Shown: piece by piece, positions 15,155 through 23,067 of the stretch
How positions within the stretch are numbered: position 1 is the stretch's first letter
Layout: every line of letters begins with the position of its first letter
NCBI GenBank assembly: GCA_031550535.1
Contig: JAVBOM010000061.1
Location: forward strand, 1 to 64,000
DNA length: 64,000 bases
Direction of reading: 5' to 3'
Origin: Avichristensenella sp031550535
GTDB lineage: Bacteria; Bacillota; Clostridia; Christensenellales; Aristaeellaceae
Translations under genes and position numbers: made by a program
Notes under the pieces: model-generated
What the model was told of the DNA's origin: nothing
The model's database searches: none
Seen by the model: the letters and a program-made list of their open reading frames with translations, nothing else

Positions 15155-15912
15155 TTGCTGACCCTCTCTAGTGTCATCCGCTCCCGCAGTTGCTCCGCGA
15201 GCATGGCGACGCATTCCGTGTTCGTCGGCTTGCCGCGCTGCGGGTCGATGCTGTTGCCAAAAATGCGGTGGATCGCCAGCACGCTGCCGCGTGTCCACGT
15301 GGCCTCGATCGCGTGGCGAATCGCCCGCTCGACGCTGTGGTCGGTCACCCCGCAGTGCGCCGCGATGAGCGGATAGAGCTTTCCCGTTGCCTGGCGGAGC
15401 AGTCGGTCGTCGGCGGAAACCAGCGCCACGGCCTCGGCAAGGTATTGAAACCCCTTGAGGCTTTCTGGCATACCCATCTCCGTCAGTTGCGATTTCGCCA
15501 TCTCTACGCGCCCCTCAGCATGCCGCAGCGCCAAAACAGACGGCCCGGCCGTCTCGTCTAGCAGCGTCGCCATGAGCGTGTCCGGGCCTACCGGCTTTAA
15601 GAGCACGGCATCCGCGCCCAGGCTGACGGCGCGCTCCCGCGCGTCCGCGCCAAGCGCGGTGACCACCGCGATATACGGATACCGCCGCAAAGGCCGGGCG
15701 GAGAGCGCCTCCAGCACGCCAAAGCCGTCTCGCTGCGGCAGCACCAGTGAAAGTGCCACCGCGTCGGGCAGAAGCGTCTCAATCGCTTGCAAGGCCGCGC
15801 TGCCGTCCGCGGCGGCGTCCACGACAAGCCCGCGCCGCATCAGCATCGCGCAGAATGATTCCCTCGTACTCCGGTCACCTTCCGCCACCAAAACCCGCAT
15901 CATCTCGTCCAT
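15151..15912 (-). CDS. spo0A: Spo0A-family sporulation regulator with degenerate receiver
   Basis: A 253-residue protein. Residues about 145-250 clearly match the Spo0A DNA-binding domain, with VERAIRHAIEATWTRG (about 192-207) and KPTNTECVAMLAEQLR. The N-terminal receiver fold is preserved (T85, K106 in LLKP), but the phosphoacceptor position is Ser55 (ALSLVLPQRDG) and the acidic pair is E11-G12 in AEGDR. The usual Asp is missing, so Asp phosphorylation by a phosphorelay is not possible at this site. ATG at 15912 has a weak ribosome-binding site; ATGs at 15903 and 15900 are alternatives. It follows spoIVB, as in Bacillus and Clostridium, but behind a terminator, and is coupled to deoB. Confidence 0.92.
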   Translation of the reverse strand: MDEMMRVLVAEGDRSTRESFCAMLMRRGLVVDAAADGSAALQAIETLLPDAVALSLVLPQRDGFGVLEALSARPLRRYPYIAVVTALGADARERAVSLGADAVLLKPVGPDTLMATLLDETAGPSVLALRHAEGRVEMAKSQLTEMGMPESLKGFQYLAEAVALVSADDRLLRQATGKLYPLIAAHCGVTDHSVERAIRHAIEATWTRGSVLAIHRIFGNSIDPQRGKPTNTECVAMLAEQLRERMTLERVSK

Positions 15913-16052
15913 GGTGGGAATGCTTCGACGCGGGGGATTGCGTTTCCTGCCGCGCGGGATGGATTCAGCGGTTATCGGGGAGGCTGGGGTGCCGGCGCTC
16001 GGATATTGCCGCGCCGAATGGCGCGTGGTCCTCCATAGAGTTTTTGTGGAGG

Positions 16053-16086
16053 AAAAAAGGGGCGGAACAACTCAGCATTCCGCCCC
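16053..16086 (-). terminator. Terminator of spoIVB
   Basis: On the minus strand GGGGCGGAA (16086-16078), a ten-base loop and TTCCGCCCC (16067-16059), then a run of six T (16058-16053). Strong intrinsic terminator; spo0A must use a promoter in the following 140 bases. Confidence 0.88.
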
Positions 16087-16101
16087 CCAAAAGCGCAGGG
16101 T

Positions 16102-17355
16102 TCACACCCTCACCCCGTCCGCCTGCGCCAGCATCCATTCGATATACACGCCGTATCCCTGCGTGGGGTCGTTGACGAACACGTGCGTCACCGCGCCGAT
16201 GATCCGCCCGTCCTGCAGGATCGGGCTGCCGCTCATGCCCTGCACAATGCCGCCGGTTTTTTCCAGCAAGTCCGGGTCCGTCACGCGGAGCGTCATGCTC
16301 TTTTGCGCGGCGGAGTTCTGCCGCGCCACGCGCGTGACCTCAACCGCGTACTCGTGTGGGCCGGTATCGTCCAGCGTGGTGATGATCGTAGCCGGACCCG
16401 TGTGGACCATGGCCTGGGAAGCGACCGGCACGCCGTTTGGATACAGCGGGCAGAGAATCGGCGCATCGGCCATGCCGTAAATGCCAAAGCTATTGTTCAG
16501 GCGGATGTTGCCCAGCAGGACACGGTCGCGCAAAAAGGAGCCCTGCAGTTCGCCGGGGCTTCCGCGCTCGCCCTTCTTGATGCCGACGATGGTCGACTGC
16601 AGAATGGAGCCTTCGCGCACGGGCAGCGTCACGCCGGTATCAATATCGCTGATCGCGTGACCCAGCGCGCCGTAGGTTTTGGATGCGGGGTCATAGAACG
16701 ACAGCGTGCCGACGCCCGCCGTGCTGTCCCGCACCCATAGGCCCAGGCGCAGGCGGCCGTCCACGGAGTCCTTCACGGGCAGGATGGAGGCGGTTTTCCC
16801 GCTCCCGCTGCGGCTATAGGCAATGCTCATGGGTCCCGTGCTGTGCTGGGAGACCAGTTCCGTCAAATGCGCCGCGCTTTGCACTTCCTTTCCATCGATG
16901 GAAAGAATCAGGTCGCCGACGCGCAGCCCGGCTGTTTTCGCGGGGCTTTCGGCGTTCCCGGCCAGGTCGGAGGTACCGACGATCAGCACACCCTGGGTAT
17001 TCAGCGCCGCGCCGATGGACGACCCGCCGGGCATCAGCATCCGTTCCGGCGCGACAGCCACGGCGACACTCTTGACCGGAACGCCGAACATGGAGACGGT
17101 TAGCTTCGTTTCACCCACCTGCGCACCCACCACGTCGATTGATTCGTCCGTGGACGCCAGCACTTGCATGCCGGAGTCGGCGGAAGAGATGGTAAACGGC
17201 CAGCCAATGGTAAACGCGTGCACTTCGCCCGTACGCACCTGAAGCGTATCCGGCAGCGCGCGCACCGCCTGCATCTGCGGGGAGTAGTTGGCCATCACGA
17301 CCAAAAGGGAGAGGATAACGCCGATGGACTGACGCCATGTTTGTTTGGATCGCAT
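16102..17355 (-). CDS. spoIVB: SpoIVB peptidase
   Basis: A 417-residue S55 serine peptidase. In spore formers it is made in the forespore, crosses to the space between the membranes and triggers processing of pro-sigma-K. An N-terminal membrane anchor is at about residues 8-26. A PDZ domain (about 115-200) contains PAKTAGLRVGDLILSIDG. The catalytic His lies in YGALGHAISD (about 236) and the Ser in GMSGSPILQDG (about 373). ATG at 17355 follows GGAG. It has a dedicated terminator. Its intactness argues that the lineage sporulates or recently did. Confidence 0.93.
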   Translation of the reverse strand: MRSKQTWRQSIGVILSLLVVMANYSPQMQAVRALPDTLQVRTGEVHAFTIGWPFTISSADSGMQVLASTDESIDVVGAQVGETKLTVSMFGVPVKSVAVAVAPERMLMPGGSSIGAALNTQGVLIVGTSDLAGNAESPAKTAGLRVGDLILSIDGKEVQSAAHLTELVSQHSTGPMSIAYSRSGSGKTASILPVKDSVDGRLRLGLWVRDSTAGVGTLSFYDPASKTYGALGHAISDIDTGVTLPVREGSILQSTIVGIKKGERGSPGELQGSFLRDRVLLGNIRLNNSFGIYGMADAPILCPLYPNGVPVASQAMVHTGPATIITTLDDTGPHEYAVEVTRVARQNSAAQKSMTLRVTDPDLLEKTGGIVQGMSGSPILQDGRIIGAVTHVFVNDPTQGYGVYIEWMLAQADGVRV

Positions 17356-17479
17356 GCTCCGCGCCCCCTGTTTTTTTCTTCGGTACAGGATGGGCGCGCG
17401 GACGCCGAACTATGCTGGCGCAAAAAGGAAGCGCAGGGAGTGACGGGTTTGTGGGTGGTTTATTATTTCAAAACAACGC

Positions 17480-17518
17480 AAAAAAAGAGGGCGGCTGACC
17501 TCGCGGGTCAACCGTCCC
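17480..17518 (-). terminator. Terminator downstream of SH3 protein gene
   Basis: Arms at 17518-17506 and 17500-17489 form twelve pairs including G-U, with loop around 17501-17505. A seven-T run follows on the minus strand (17486-17480). It lies about 115 bases beyond the gene, after the repeat copy. Confidence 0.8.
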
Positions 17519-17583
17519 ATTTTATCTTTCGCGGCCGGTTGCCGCGTGCTTTTGTATCGCGAATGATTTGATTACTTGGAGGC

Positions 17584-17635
17584 GGCGCTGATTTAAAAAT
17601 CGGGCGCCATGGAAGGATTCCGCCAGGAATCCTTA
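17584..17635 (-). repeat. Double-hairpin intergenic repeat, copy 4
   Basis: Hairpin A at 17584-17608, hairpin B at 17613-17634 (AAGGATTCC, loop GCCA, GGAATCCTT). Read on the minus strand it begins TAAGGATTCC, and that TAA (17635-17633) is the stop codon of the SH3 protein gene. Confidence 0.85.
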
Positions 17636-18859
17636 CCGCAGGAAATTGTTGACCATGTAGCCGGTCATAAAGCCGGTACCGTCCTTGACGATCACCTTGC
17701 TCCAGGTCGGATAGGAGACAACCACCGTGGCCGCCGCGCCGCTCTGCACCTTCTTCAACACGCTGAAGCCGTAGCCGGCGCCAGAACGAAGATTCACAAA
17801 GCTGCCATTGTTGGACACGGTCTTGTCGGGGGAAGCCACCTTGCTGGTGAACTGGACGTATTTGGCCATCATGTAGCCAACCGTTCCATTCACGGACACG
17901 CGGTGCCATTCCTTGCCCGCCGCGAGTACAGTCACCTTCGCGCCATTGTAGTACTGGCCGAGGGAGTAGCTGGAGCTGCTGGGCTCGCTGCGCAGATTGA
18001 GCGAGGAGCCGTAGGGCGTGCTCACGACCGCGCTATAGCCGCGCTTGGTGGTCGCATTCGCTTTCGCCTGATCAATCGTCCAGCCGCCATCAAAGGCGAG
18101 GTACTTGGTGGTCATGTAGCCGACCAGGTTGCCGACCTGCACCTTGCACCAGGTCGCGCCGTGGGTCAGGATCTTGATGCGCGCGCCATAGCCAACAGAG
18201 GCGATGACAGCGGAGGAAGAGCTGGCCCAGGTACGCAGGTTCAGGTTGCCGCCGTTGAACGTACGCACGGTCGCGTTCGCGCCGTCGGTGTACGTCGGGG
18301 CAATGGGCTTGGGGGCAGGAGCGGGCGCCGGAGCGGGACGGCTGCCACCGATGCTCAGGTAACGGGTAAGCACATAGCCGCAGAAATCGCCAACGCGAAT
18401 CTGGGTCCAGGTGTCGCCGTAGCTCAGCACGGAGACGGACTCGCCGCTGTACAGCTGCGTGATCACACGCGCATGGGTGGACGGGGTCTCGCGGAGGTTC
18501 ACCGGGCCGGTGGTGACGGTCGCTGCTTTGCCGGACTTGCCGGGGTTGTAGCTGCCGTCGTCCCTGCCGGTGGAGACAAAGCTGCTATGAATGTAGCCGG
18601 CAATGCCGTTGACCCACACGGAGTACCACTCGCCATCCTGGCGGGCGATCTGCACCTGCGTTCCGACGCAGACACAGCAGAGCGTCGGGGCGTCGAAGCT
18701 GCCCCACTCGCGGACATTTACGGAGTTTCCGCCGTAAGGATTCCGCACGATGCCGTAGGTGTTCGCCAGGGCGGGAACCGCCGCCACAACGAGGACCGAC
18801 ATGATTAACAGGGCGCAAAACCATCTTTTGTGCGTGAGAGTCCCAGTGGATTGCCTCAT
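17633..18859 (-). CDS. Secreted protein with five bacterial SH3 domains
   Basis: A 408-residue protein with a signal peptide (KRWFCALLIMSVLVVAAVPALA, in two parts: charged start then hydrophobic core, cleavage near residue 32). Five SH3_3-type modules are marked by the repeated V/LN[VL]R motifs (VNVREWG, VNLRETPS, LNLRTWAS, LNLRSEPS, VNLRSGAG). Modules two and three are separated by a Pro-Ala linker RPAPAPAPAPKPIAP. SH3b domains bind cell-wall peptides; no hydrolase or amidase domain is attached, so it may be a wall-binding adaptor. ATG at 18859 follows GGGAGGGAT. The stop codon lies inside repeat copy 4. Confidence 0.85.
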   Translation of the reverse strand: MRQSTGTLTHKRWFCALLIMSVLVVAAVPALANTYGIVRNPYGGNSVNVREWGSFDAPTLCCVCVGTQVQIARQDGEWYSVWVNGIAGYIHSSFVSTGRDDGSYNPGKSGKAATVTTGPVNLRETPSTHARVITQLYSGESVSVLSYGDTWTQIRVGDFCGYVLTRYLSIGGSRPAPAPAPAPKPIAPTYTDGANATVRTFNGGNLNLRTWASSSSAVIASVGYGARIKILTHGATWCKVQVGNLVGYMTTKYLAFDGGWTIDQAKANATTKRGYSAVVSTPYGSSLNLRSEPSSSSYSLGQYYNGAKVTVLAAGKEWHRVSVNGTVGYMMAKYVQFTSKVASPDKTVSNNGSFVNLRSGAGYGFSVLKKVQSGAAATVVVSYPTWSKVIVKDGTGFMTGYMVNNFLR

Positions 18860-18954
18860 TTGGGAAATCCCTCCCTTTGCGTGATTTGCAGGAGAATTTC
18901 GCCTGCTCTTCCTTCGACGCACAGGTTTGGAGGATAGTTCCCTAAAATGTCGCA

Positions 18955-20586
18955 TTATGTCATCTTTTTTTGTGCATTTCCAATATTTTCCATTTTGGAC
19001 ATGTTGTTCGCGCCCCCCGTTTCGTCCGTCGCGGGCGCATCCTCACCGCCTGTCGCTTGGCCAGAGACGCCCTCCGGAAGCGCGGGGAAAGCGCCCTCGG
19101 GCGGCAGCCCGAGCGGCGGATACAGCGGCAGAATCACTTCGCCCCCGGCGTTGACGCAGCGCGGCGGGGGATCGGAAAGCCACACGCCCTGCTCAAGGTC
19201 GTTCAGATACCGGCGGACAATGGCGATGTAGGGCGGAACGAAATCCTCGTCCTTTTTGTCCGGGCCGATGCGGTGCGGGGCCCAAAGGCGACGCGTCATC
19301 GCGTGCGCGGCGAGCTTCGGGGTGAACTCGGCGGCGGCGACGCGCATCATATCTTCATAGCGGCCGATGAGGGCCACATCCGGCGGCATGCCGGTCATGC
19401 CGCGCAGTTGGTCTTCCAGCTTGCCCTGCACGTACTGGGCGATGCCGTCAAGCTCCAGACCCATCCTGCGGAATGTGGACAGATGGGGGACAATCTCGGC
19501 GAAAAAGGCCGCGGCATCGTCGTCCGACTCGATCTGGCGCAGCATCCGCATCACCGCGATGCCCCAGCATACCGCCTCCGTGGTGCTCCGCACTTCATCG
19601 CCGATGTAGAGCATGCGGTCAAAGGCGGGGCGGAGCGTGTCGTCCACCCGGTAATGCGCGTCGCGGAACGCGTCGTCCGGCGCGTACAGGCAATCGACGC
19701 CCAGGCGAATCTGCGACCCGACGCGCGGCACCGAGTCGTCCAGGTTCACGATATTATATATAGGATAGCCTTTCGGATCAAACCCGCCTCCGGCGGCGGA
19801 AACGGTCGGCGCGGCGAACGAATAGGCGTGGATGCGGGACGGGTCAATGCCCCGGCCGATCAGCAGGTGGGTATACGTCTGCACGAGCGCGCCGCCCTGG
19901 CTGTGGCCGGAGATCCAGAACGTGATCCGGCTGCCCGGGCGTTTGGCCTCCAGCATCGCGTCCGCGAGCGTGTACGTGTCCCTTCCGGACGCGGCGGCGA
20001 GCGCGGGCAGCAAAACGCGCGGAGCCTGCGCGTCAAACTGCCGCGCCAGCTCCAGGAAGCCGTAGTGCATGCCGACCTCCGGGTGCATTTTGAAATTGGA
20101 AAACCAATCGAAGAACTTTTGCGTGGTGCCGATGAACGAGATGGCGATCACCACCTGTCCGTCCGGCGCCACGCGCGCCATCACGACGCTTTTGTTCATA
20201 TCGGTCACGAAAAACTGCCGCGCGGCCCGCACCAGGTCGCCGATGGGGCGGACGCCGCGAATGAGCGACCGCGCGCGGCGGCGCTTCCATTCGGCCTCGA
20301 TGGCCGCAAGCTTGGAATCGCTGTCTCGGTCCAGCGGAACCACGCGGTCCTCGATGACGAACGTGCAGTCCGTGAAGCCGGAACGAATCCAGGGCGCGAC
20401 GTTGAGGTCGTACACGTTGGCCGCGAGCTCCGCGCTCATCCGGGCCAGCGGCGGGGAAAACGGGACGCGCGCCGTTCCGAAGGCGTCGGGCTGAGCATCC
20501 CGGAAAAAGACCGAAAGATCGGCCAGATTTGTATAGGTAAGCGGCCCGATCACGTGCGCGCCGCGCCCTGATTGCTCGTCTTGCAT
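18955..20586 (-). CDS. Lipase class 3 family protein
   Basis: A 543-residue alpha/beta hydrolase. The nucleophile elbow GHSQGGALVQTYTHLL (Ser about residue 230) and the preceding FIGTT oxyanion-region strand match lipase_3. A candidate Asp is in VNLDDSVPRVG and a His downstream in DAHYRVDD. No signal peptide is visible, so it may act inside the cell. The last about 50 residues are Pro/Gly/Glu-rich and probably disordered. ATG at 20586 follows GGAAGG. Its promoter shares -35 bases with the divergent pfkA promoter. The substrate is unknown. Confidence 0.8.
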   Translation of the reverse strand: MQDEQSGRGAHVIGPLTYTNLADLSVFFRDAQPDAFGTARVPFSPPLARMSAELAANVYDLNVAPWIRSGFTDCTFVIEDRVVPLDRDSDSKLAAIEAEWKRRRARSLIRGVRPIGDLVRAARQFFVTDMNKSVVMARVAPDGQVVIAISFIGTTQKFFDWFSNFKMHPEVGMHYGFLELARQFDAQAPRVLLPALAAASGRDTYTLADAMLEAKRPGSRITFWISGHSQGGALVQTYTHLLIGRGIDPSRIHAYSFAAPTVSAAGGGFDPKGYPIYNIVNLDDSVPRVGSQIRLGVDCLYAPDDAFRDAHYRVDDTLRPAFDRMLYIGDEVRSTTEAVCWGIAVMRMLRQIESDDDAAAFFAEIVPHLSTFRRMGLELDGIAQYVQGKLEDQLRGMTGMPPDVALIGRYEDMMRVAAAEFTPKLAAHAMTRRLWAPHRIGPDKKDEDFVPPYIAIVRRYLNDLEQGVWLSDPPPRCVNAGGEVILPLYPPLGLPPEGAFPALPEGVSGQATGGEDAPATDETGGANNMSKMENIGNAQKKMT

Positions 20587-20619
20587 GATGATGACCTTCC
20601 ACGCGCTGTAGTTTCGTCC

Positions 20620-20669
20620 AGTATAGCATACATGAAGGGTTTGATTCAAACCATTGGACATGCTATAAT
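20620..20669. promoter_or_regulatory. Back-to-back promoters with overlapping -35 boxes
   Basis: Plus strand (pfkA): TTGATT 20641-20646, 17 bases, TATAAT 20664-20669. Minus strand (lipase): TTGAAT 20649-20644, 18 bases, TATACT 20625-20620. The shared centre TTTGATTCAAA is a near-palindrome, so only one polymerase should bind at a time. Confidence 0.75.
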
Positions 20670-20708
20670 GAAAAAACCACCAAACGATGATAAGAGGAGG
20701 GCTGCTTC

Positions 20709-21782
20709 GTGAAAAGGCGCATTGGCATCCTGACAAGCGGCGGTGATTGCCCTGGGCTGAACGCGGCGATTCGAGGCGTCGCCCGCGCTTCTTATGAAAT
20801 GCTCGACGCCGAAATCGTCGGCATCCAGGATGGGTATCGCGGCCTGATCGAAGGCGAGTGGCGGGAAATGCAGCGGGGAGAATTCTCCGGCATCCTGACG
20901 CTTGGCGGGACGATCCTGGGCACGTCCAGACAGCCCTTCCGCAATATGCGCGTCATCGGCGAGGACCACGTGGACAAGGTGCAGAACATGGTGCGCAACT
21001 ACGAAAAAATGCGGCTGGACTGCCTGGTGACGCTCGGCGGGAACGGCACGCACAAGACGGCCAACCTGCTGGCCGAGGAAGGGCTGAACATCATCGGTCT
21101 GCCCAAGACGATCGACAACGACATCTGGCTGACCGATGTGACGTTCGGGTTCCATACGGCCGTGGACATCGCCACCGAGGTGATCGACCGCATCCATACG
21201 ACCGCCGCGAGCCACGGGCGCACGATGGTGATTGAGATCATGGGGAACAAGGCTGGGTGGCTCACGCTGTATTCCGGCCTCGCGGGCGGCGCGGATATCG
21301 TGCTGTTGCCTGAAATTCCCTACCGCATAGAGCGGGTGCTGGAGGCGGTGGAGCGCCGCGCGAAAGCGAAAAAGGATTTCTCCATTCTGGCCGTGGCCGA
21401 GGGCGCGATGGACGTGCAGGAGGCCGAAATGAAGAAAAAGCAAAGGGCGGAGGCGCGTGCGAGCATGCCGTGGGCGTCCGTATCCCAGCGCATCGCGGCG
21501 CAGATCATCGAGAAAATCGGCGTGGAGACCCGCGTCGTCGTGCCCGGGCACATCCAGCGCGGCGGAAGTCCCTCCGCGTACGACCGCGTGCTTTCCACGC
21601 GCTTTGGCGTGCACGCGGCGAAGCTGATTCACGACCAGGTATACGGCATGGCCGTCGGCCTGTGCGGGAACGACGTGGTACACAACCCGCTGGCCGAGGT
21701 GGCGGGGAGGACAAAGTTTGTGCCGCAGGACCACCAGATGGTGGGCGCCGCGCGCGCGATGGGCATCTGCATGGGGGACTGA
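20709..21782 (+). CDS. pfkA: 6-phosphofructokinase
   Basis: A 357-residue phosphofructokinase, the committed step of glycolysis. Motifs: TSGGDCPGLNAAIRG (about 8-22), LGGNGTHKTANLL (about 107), the catalytic PKTIDNDI (about 134) and MGNKAGWLTL (about 178). The Gly after GGN is the ATP-type residue, while the Lys in PKTIDND is shared with PPi-type and long-clade enzymes, so the phosphate donor should be tested. The start is GTG at 20709 after AGAGGAGGG. Followed 32 bases on by the nucleoside phosphorylase gene, with which it may be co-transcribed. Confidence 0.92.
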   Translation: MKRRIGILTSGGDCPGLNAAIRGVARASYEMLDAEIVGIQDGYRGLIEGEWREMQRGEFSGILTLGGTILGTSRQPFRNMRVIGEDHVDKVQNMVRNYEKMRLDCLVTLGGNGTHKTANLLAEEGLNIIGLPKTIDNDIWLTDVTFGFHTAVDIATEVIDRIHTTAASHGRTMVIEIMGNKAGWLTLYSGLAGGADIVLLPEIPYRIERVLEAVERRAKAKKDFSILAVAEGAMDVQEAEMKKKQRAEARASMPWASVSQRIAAQIIEKIGVETRVVVPGHIQRGGSPSAYDRVLSTRFGVHAAKLIHDQVYGMAVGLCGNDVVHNPLAEVAGRTKFVPQDHQMVGAARAMGICMGD

Positions 21783-21814
21783 TCCCGAAACAATGACAGA
21801 GGAGGCATTCCTGC

Positions 21815-22630
21815 ATGACTGAATTAGAACGAATTGACGCGGCCGCCGCCGCCATTGAGCACGCGTGCGGCGACGCGGAGATCGGGCTGATCCTGGGATC
21901 GGGGCTGGGGGACAGCCTGCGCTCCATCGAGAACGCGCGCCGGCTTCCCTACGCGGACATCCCGGGGTTTTCCAGCACGACCGTGCCGGGCCACCACGGG
22001 GAATGGCTGGGCTGCCAGATGCACGGCAAGCGTGTCGCCGTGATGCGCGGCCGGTTTCATTATTATGAAGGGCATCCCATCGAGGATGTCGTGCTGCCCG
22101 TGCGCGTGATGCGGAGGCTCGGCGTGAAAACGGTGATCCTCACGAACGCGGCGGGCGGGGTGAACACGGAGTTTGCGCCGGGCGATCTGATGCTGATCCG
22201 CGACATGATCAACTACAGCGGTGTCAACCCGCTGATTGGCCCAAACCTGGGCGCGTTCGGCCCGCGCTTCCCGGACATGTCCCGCGTTTTTGACGCGAAC
22301 CTGTGCGATACCGCCCGCCAGTGCGCCGCGCGGCAGGGCGTCACCCTGCGGGAAGGCGTGTACATGTGGTTCAGCGGGCCATCGTTTGAAACCCCGGCGG
22401 AAATCAGGATGGCGCGCGTGCTGGGCGCGGACGCCATCGGCATGTCCACCGTGCCGGAGGCGATTGTCGCGCGGCACGCGGGGATGCGCGTGCTCGGCTT
22501 CTCCTGCATCACGAACATGGCGGCGGGCATTCTGGACCAGCCGCTGGACCACGAGGAAGTGCTGGCGACGGGCGAACGGGTCAAGACGGTCTTTGCCGAT
22601 CTGATTGACACAATTGTTGGGGCGGTATAA
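21815..22630 (+). CDS. punA: Purine nucleoside phosphorylase
   Basis: A 271-residue trimeric-type phosphorylase that releases purine bases from inosine and guanosine with phosphate. Motifs: LILGSGLGDSL (phosphate loop, about 25-35), VPGHHGEWLGC (about 62), GRFHYYEGH (about 85), TNAAGGVNTEFAPGDLM (about 113) and SGPSFETPAEIRM (about 190). ATG at 21815 has AGAGGAGG ten bases upstream. Together with deoB (14000) it completes the path from purine nucleosides to ribose-5-phosphate. Confidence 0.94.
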   Translation: MTELERIDAAAAAIEHACGDAEIGLILGSGLGDSLRSIENARRLPYADIPGFSSTTVPGHHGEWLGCQMHGKRVAVMRGRFHYYEGHPIEDVVLPVRVMRRLGVKTVILTNAAGGVNTEFAPGDLMLIRDMINYSGVNPLIGPNLGAFGPRFPDMSRVFDANLCDTARQCAARQGVTLREGVYMWFSGPSFETPAEIRMARVLGADAIGMSTVPEAIVARHAGMRVLGFSCITNMAAGILDQPLDHEEVLATGERVKTVFADLIDTIVGAV

Positions 22631-22809
22631 CGCAAAGGTACTTGATGGGCGGTGCAGGAAGATTGCGCCGCTCAATTTTTTCCTTCGGGTGAACCTTTTC
22701 CTTTCGTGAACGATCTAACCGCATATCCCGAAAAAACGCATAGGAAGAAGTGTCGAAATGGGTCGATTTGTCAAATATGAAAAAATTATTAAAAATTTGT
22801 TTCAAACAA

Positions 22810-22838
22810 TTGAAAAACGTTCCCATGTGTGGTAATAT
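22810..22838 (+). promoter_or_regulatory. Promoter of Big_2 protein gene
   Basis: TTGAAA at 22810-22815, 17 bases, TAATAT at 22833-22838 with TG extension. An AT-rich tract (about 22760-22810), unusual in this GC-rich window, lies upstream and may act as UP element or protein-binding DNA. Confidence 0.65.
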
Positions 22839-22844
22839 TTGTTT

Positions 22845-22968
22845 TGTGTAGTGCGGATTCAGGCGTAACTGCCTGCAGAGGGGTCCGCGAGGCGCGAAAG
22901 GGGGAATCCCTGGCGTGCCGGCTACTTTGGTGGTTTAACAGTACAGACGGGGATGCTCGCTGGCAAGG
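22845..22968 (+). promoter_or_regulatory. Structured 5' leader of Big_2 protein gene
   Basis: The predicted transcript has a leader of about 220 bases. A stem GCGGA/TCCGC (22853-22888) encloses CAGGC/GCCTG. A second stem GGCGCG/CGTGCC follows near 22892-22920 and encloses GGG/CCC. It does not match the c-di-GMP, cobalamin or other riboswitch cores that I know. A regulatory role is only a possibility. Confidence 0.35.
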
Positions 22969-22972
22969 ATGC

Positions 22973-23030
22973 AGGGATTTCTGGCGAAATCCCCTTATGG
23001 CGCCCGATTCTTCGAATCAGCGCCGCCGTC
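22973..23030 (+). repeat. Double-hairpin intergenic repeat, copy 5
   Basis: Hairpin B at 22974-22993 (GGGATTTC, loop TGGC, GAAATCCC), then CTTAT, hairpin A at 22999-23024 and tail GCCGTCAAGAAGCA. It sits in the leader, 37 bases before the start codon. Confidence 0.87.
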
Positions 23031-23067
23031 AAGAAGCAAAAGGACGCGAATTAAGGAGGCACCAACC

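Noticed and set aside
18970..20571. 533-codon frame antisense to the lipase gene
   Set aside because: Shadow of the minus-strand lipase_3 gene, which has the GHSQGG motif, promoter and ribosome-binding site.
22853..22920. Riboswitch upstream of the Big_2 gene
   Set aside because: Stems are present, but the conserved cores of c-di-GMP-I/II, cobalamin, SAM, glycine or purine classes are not. Kept only as an unassigned leader structure.
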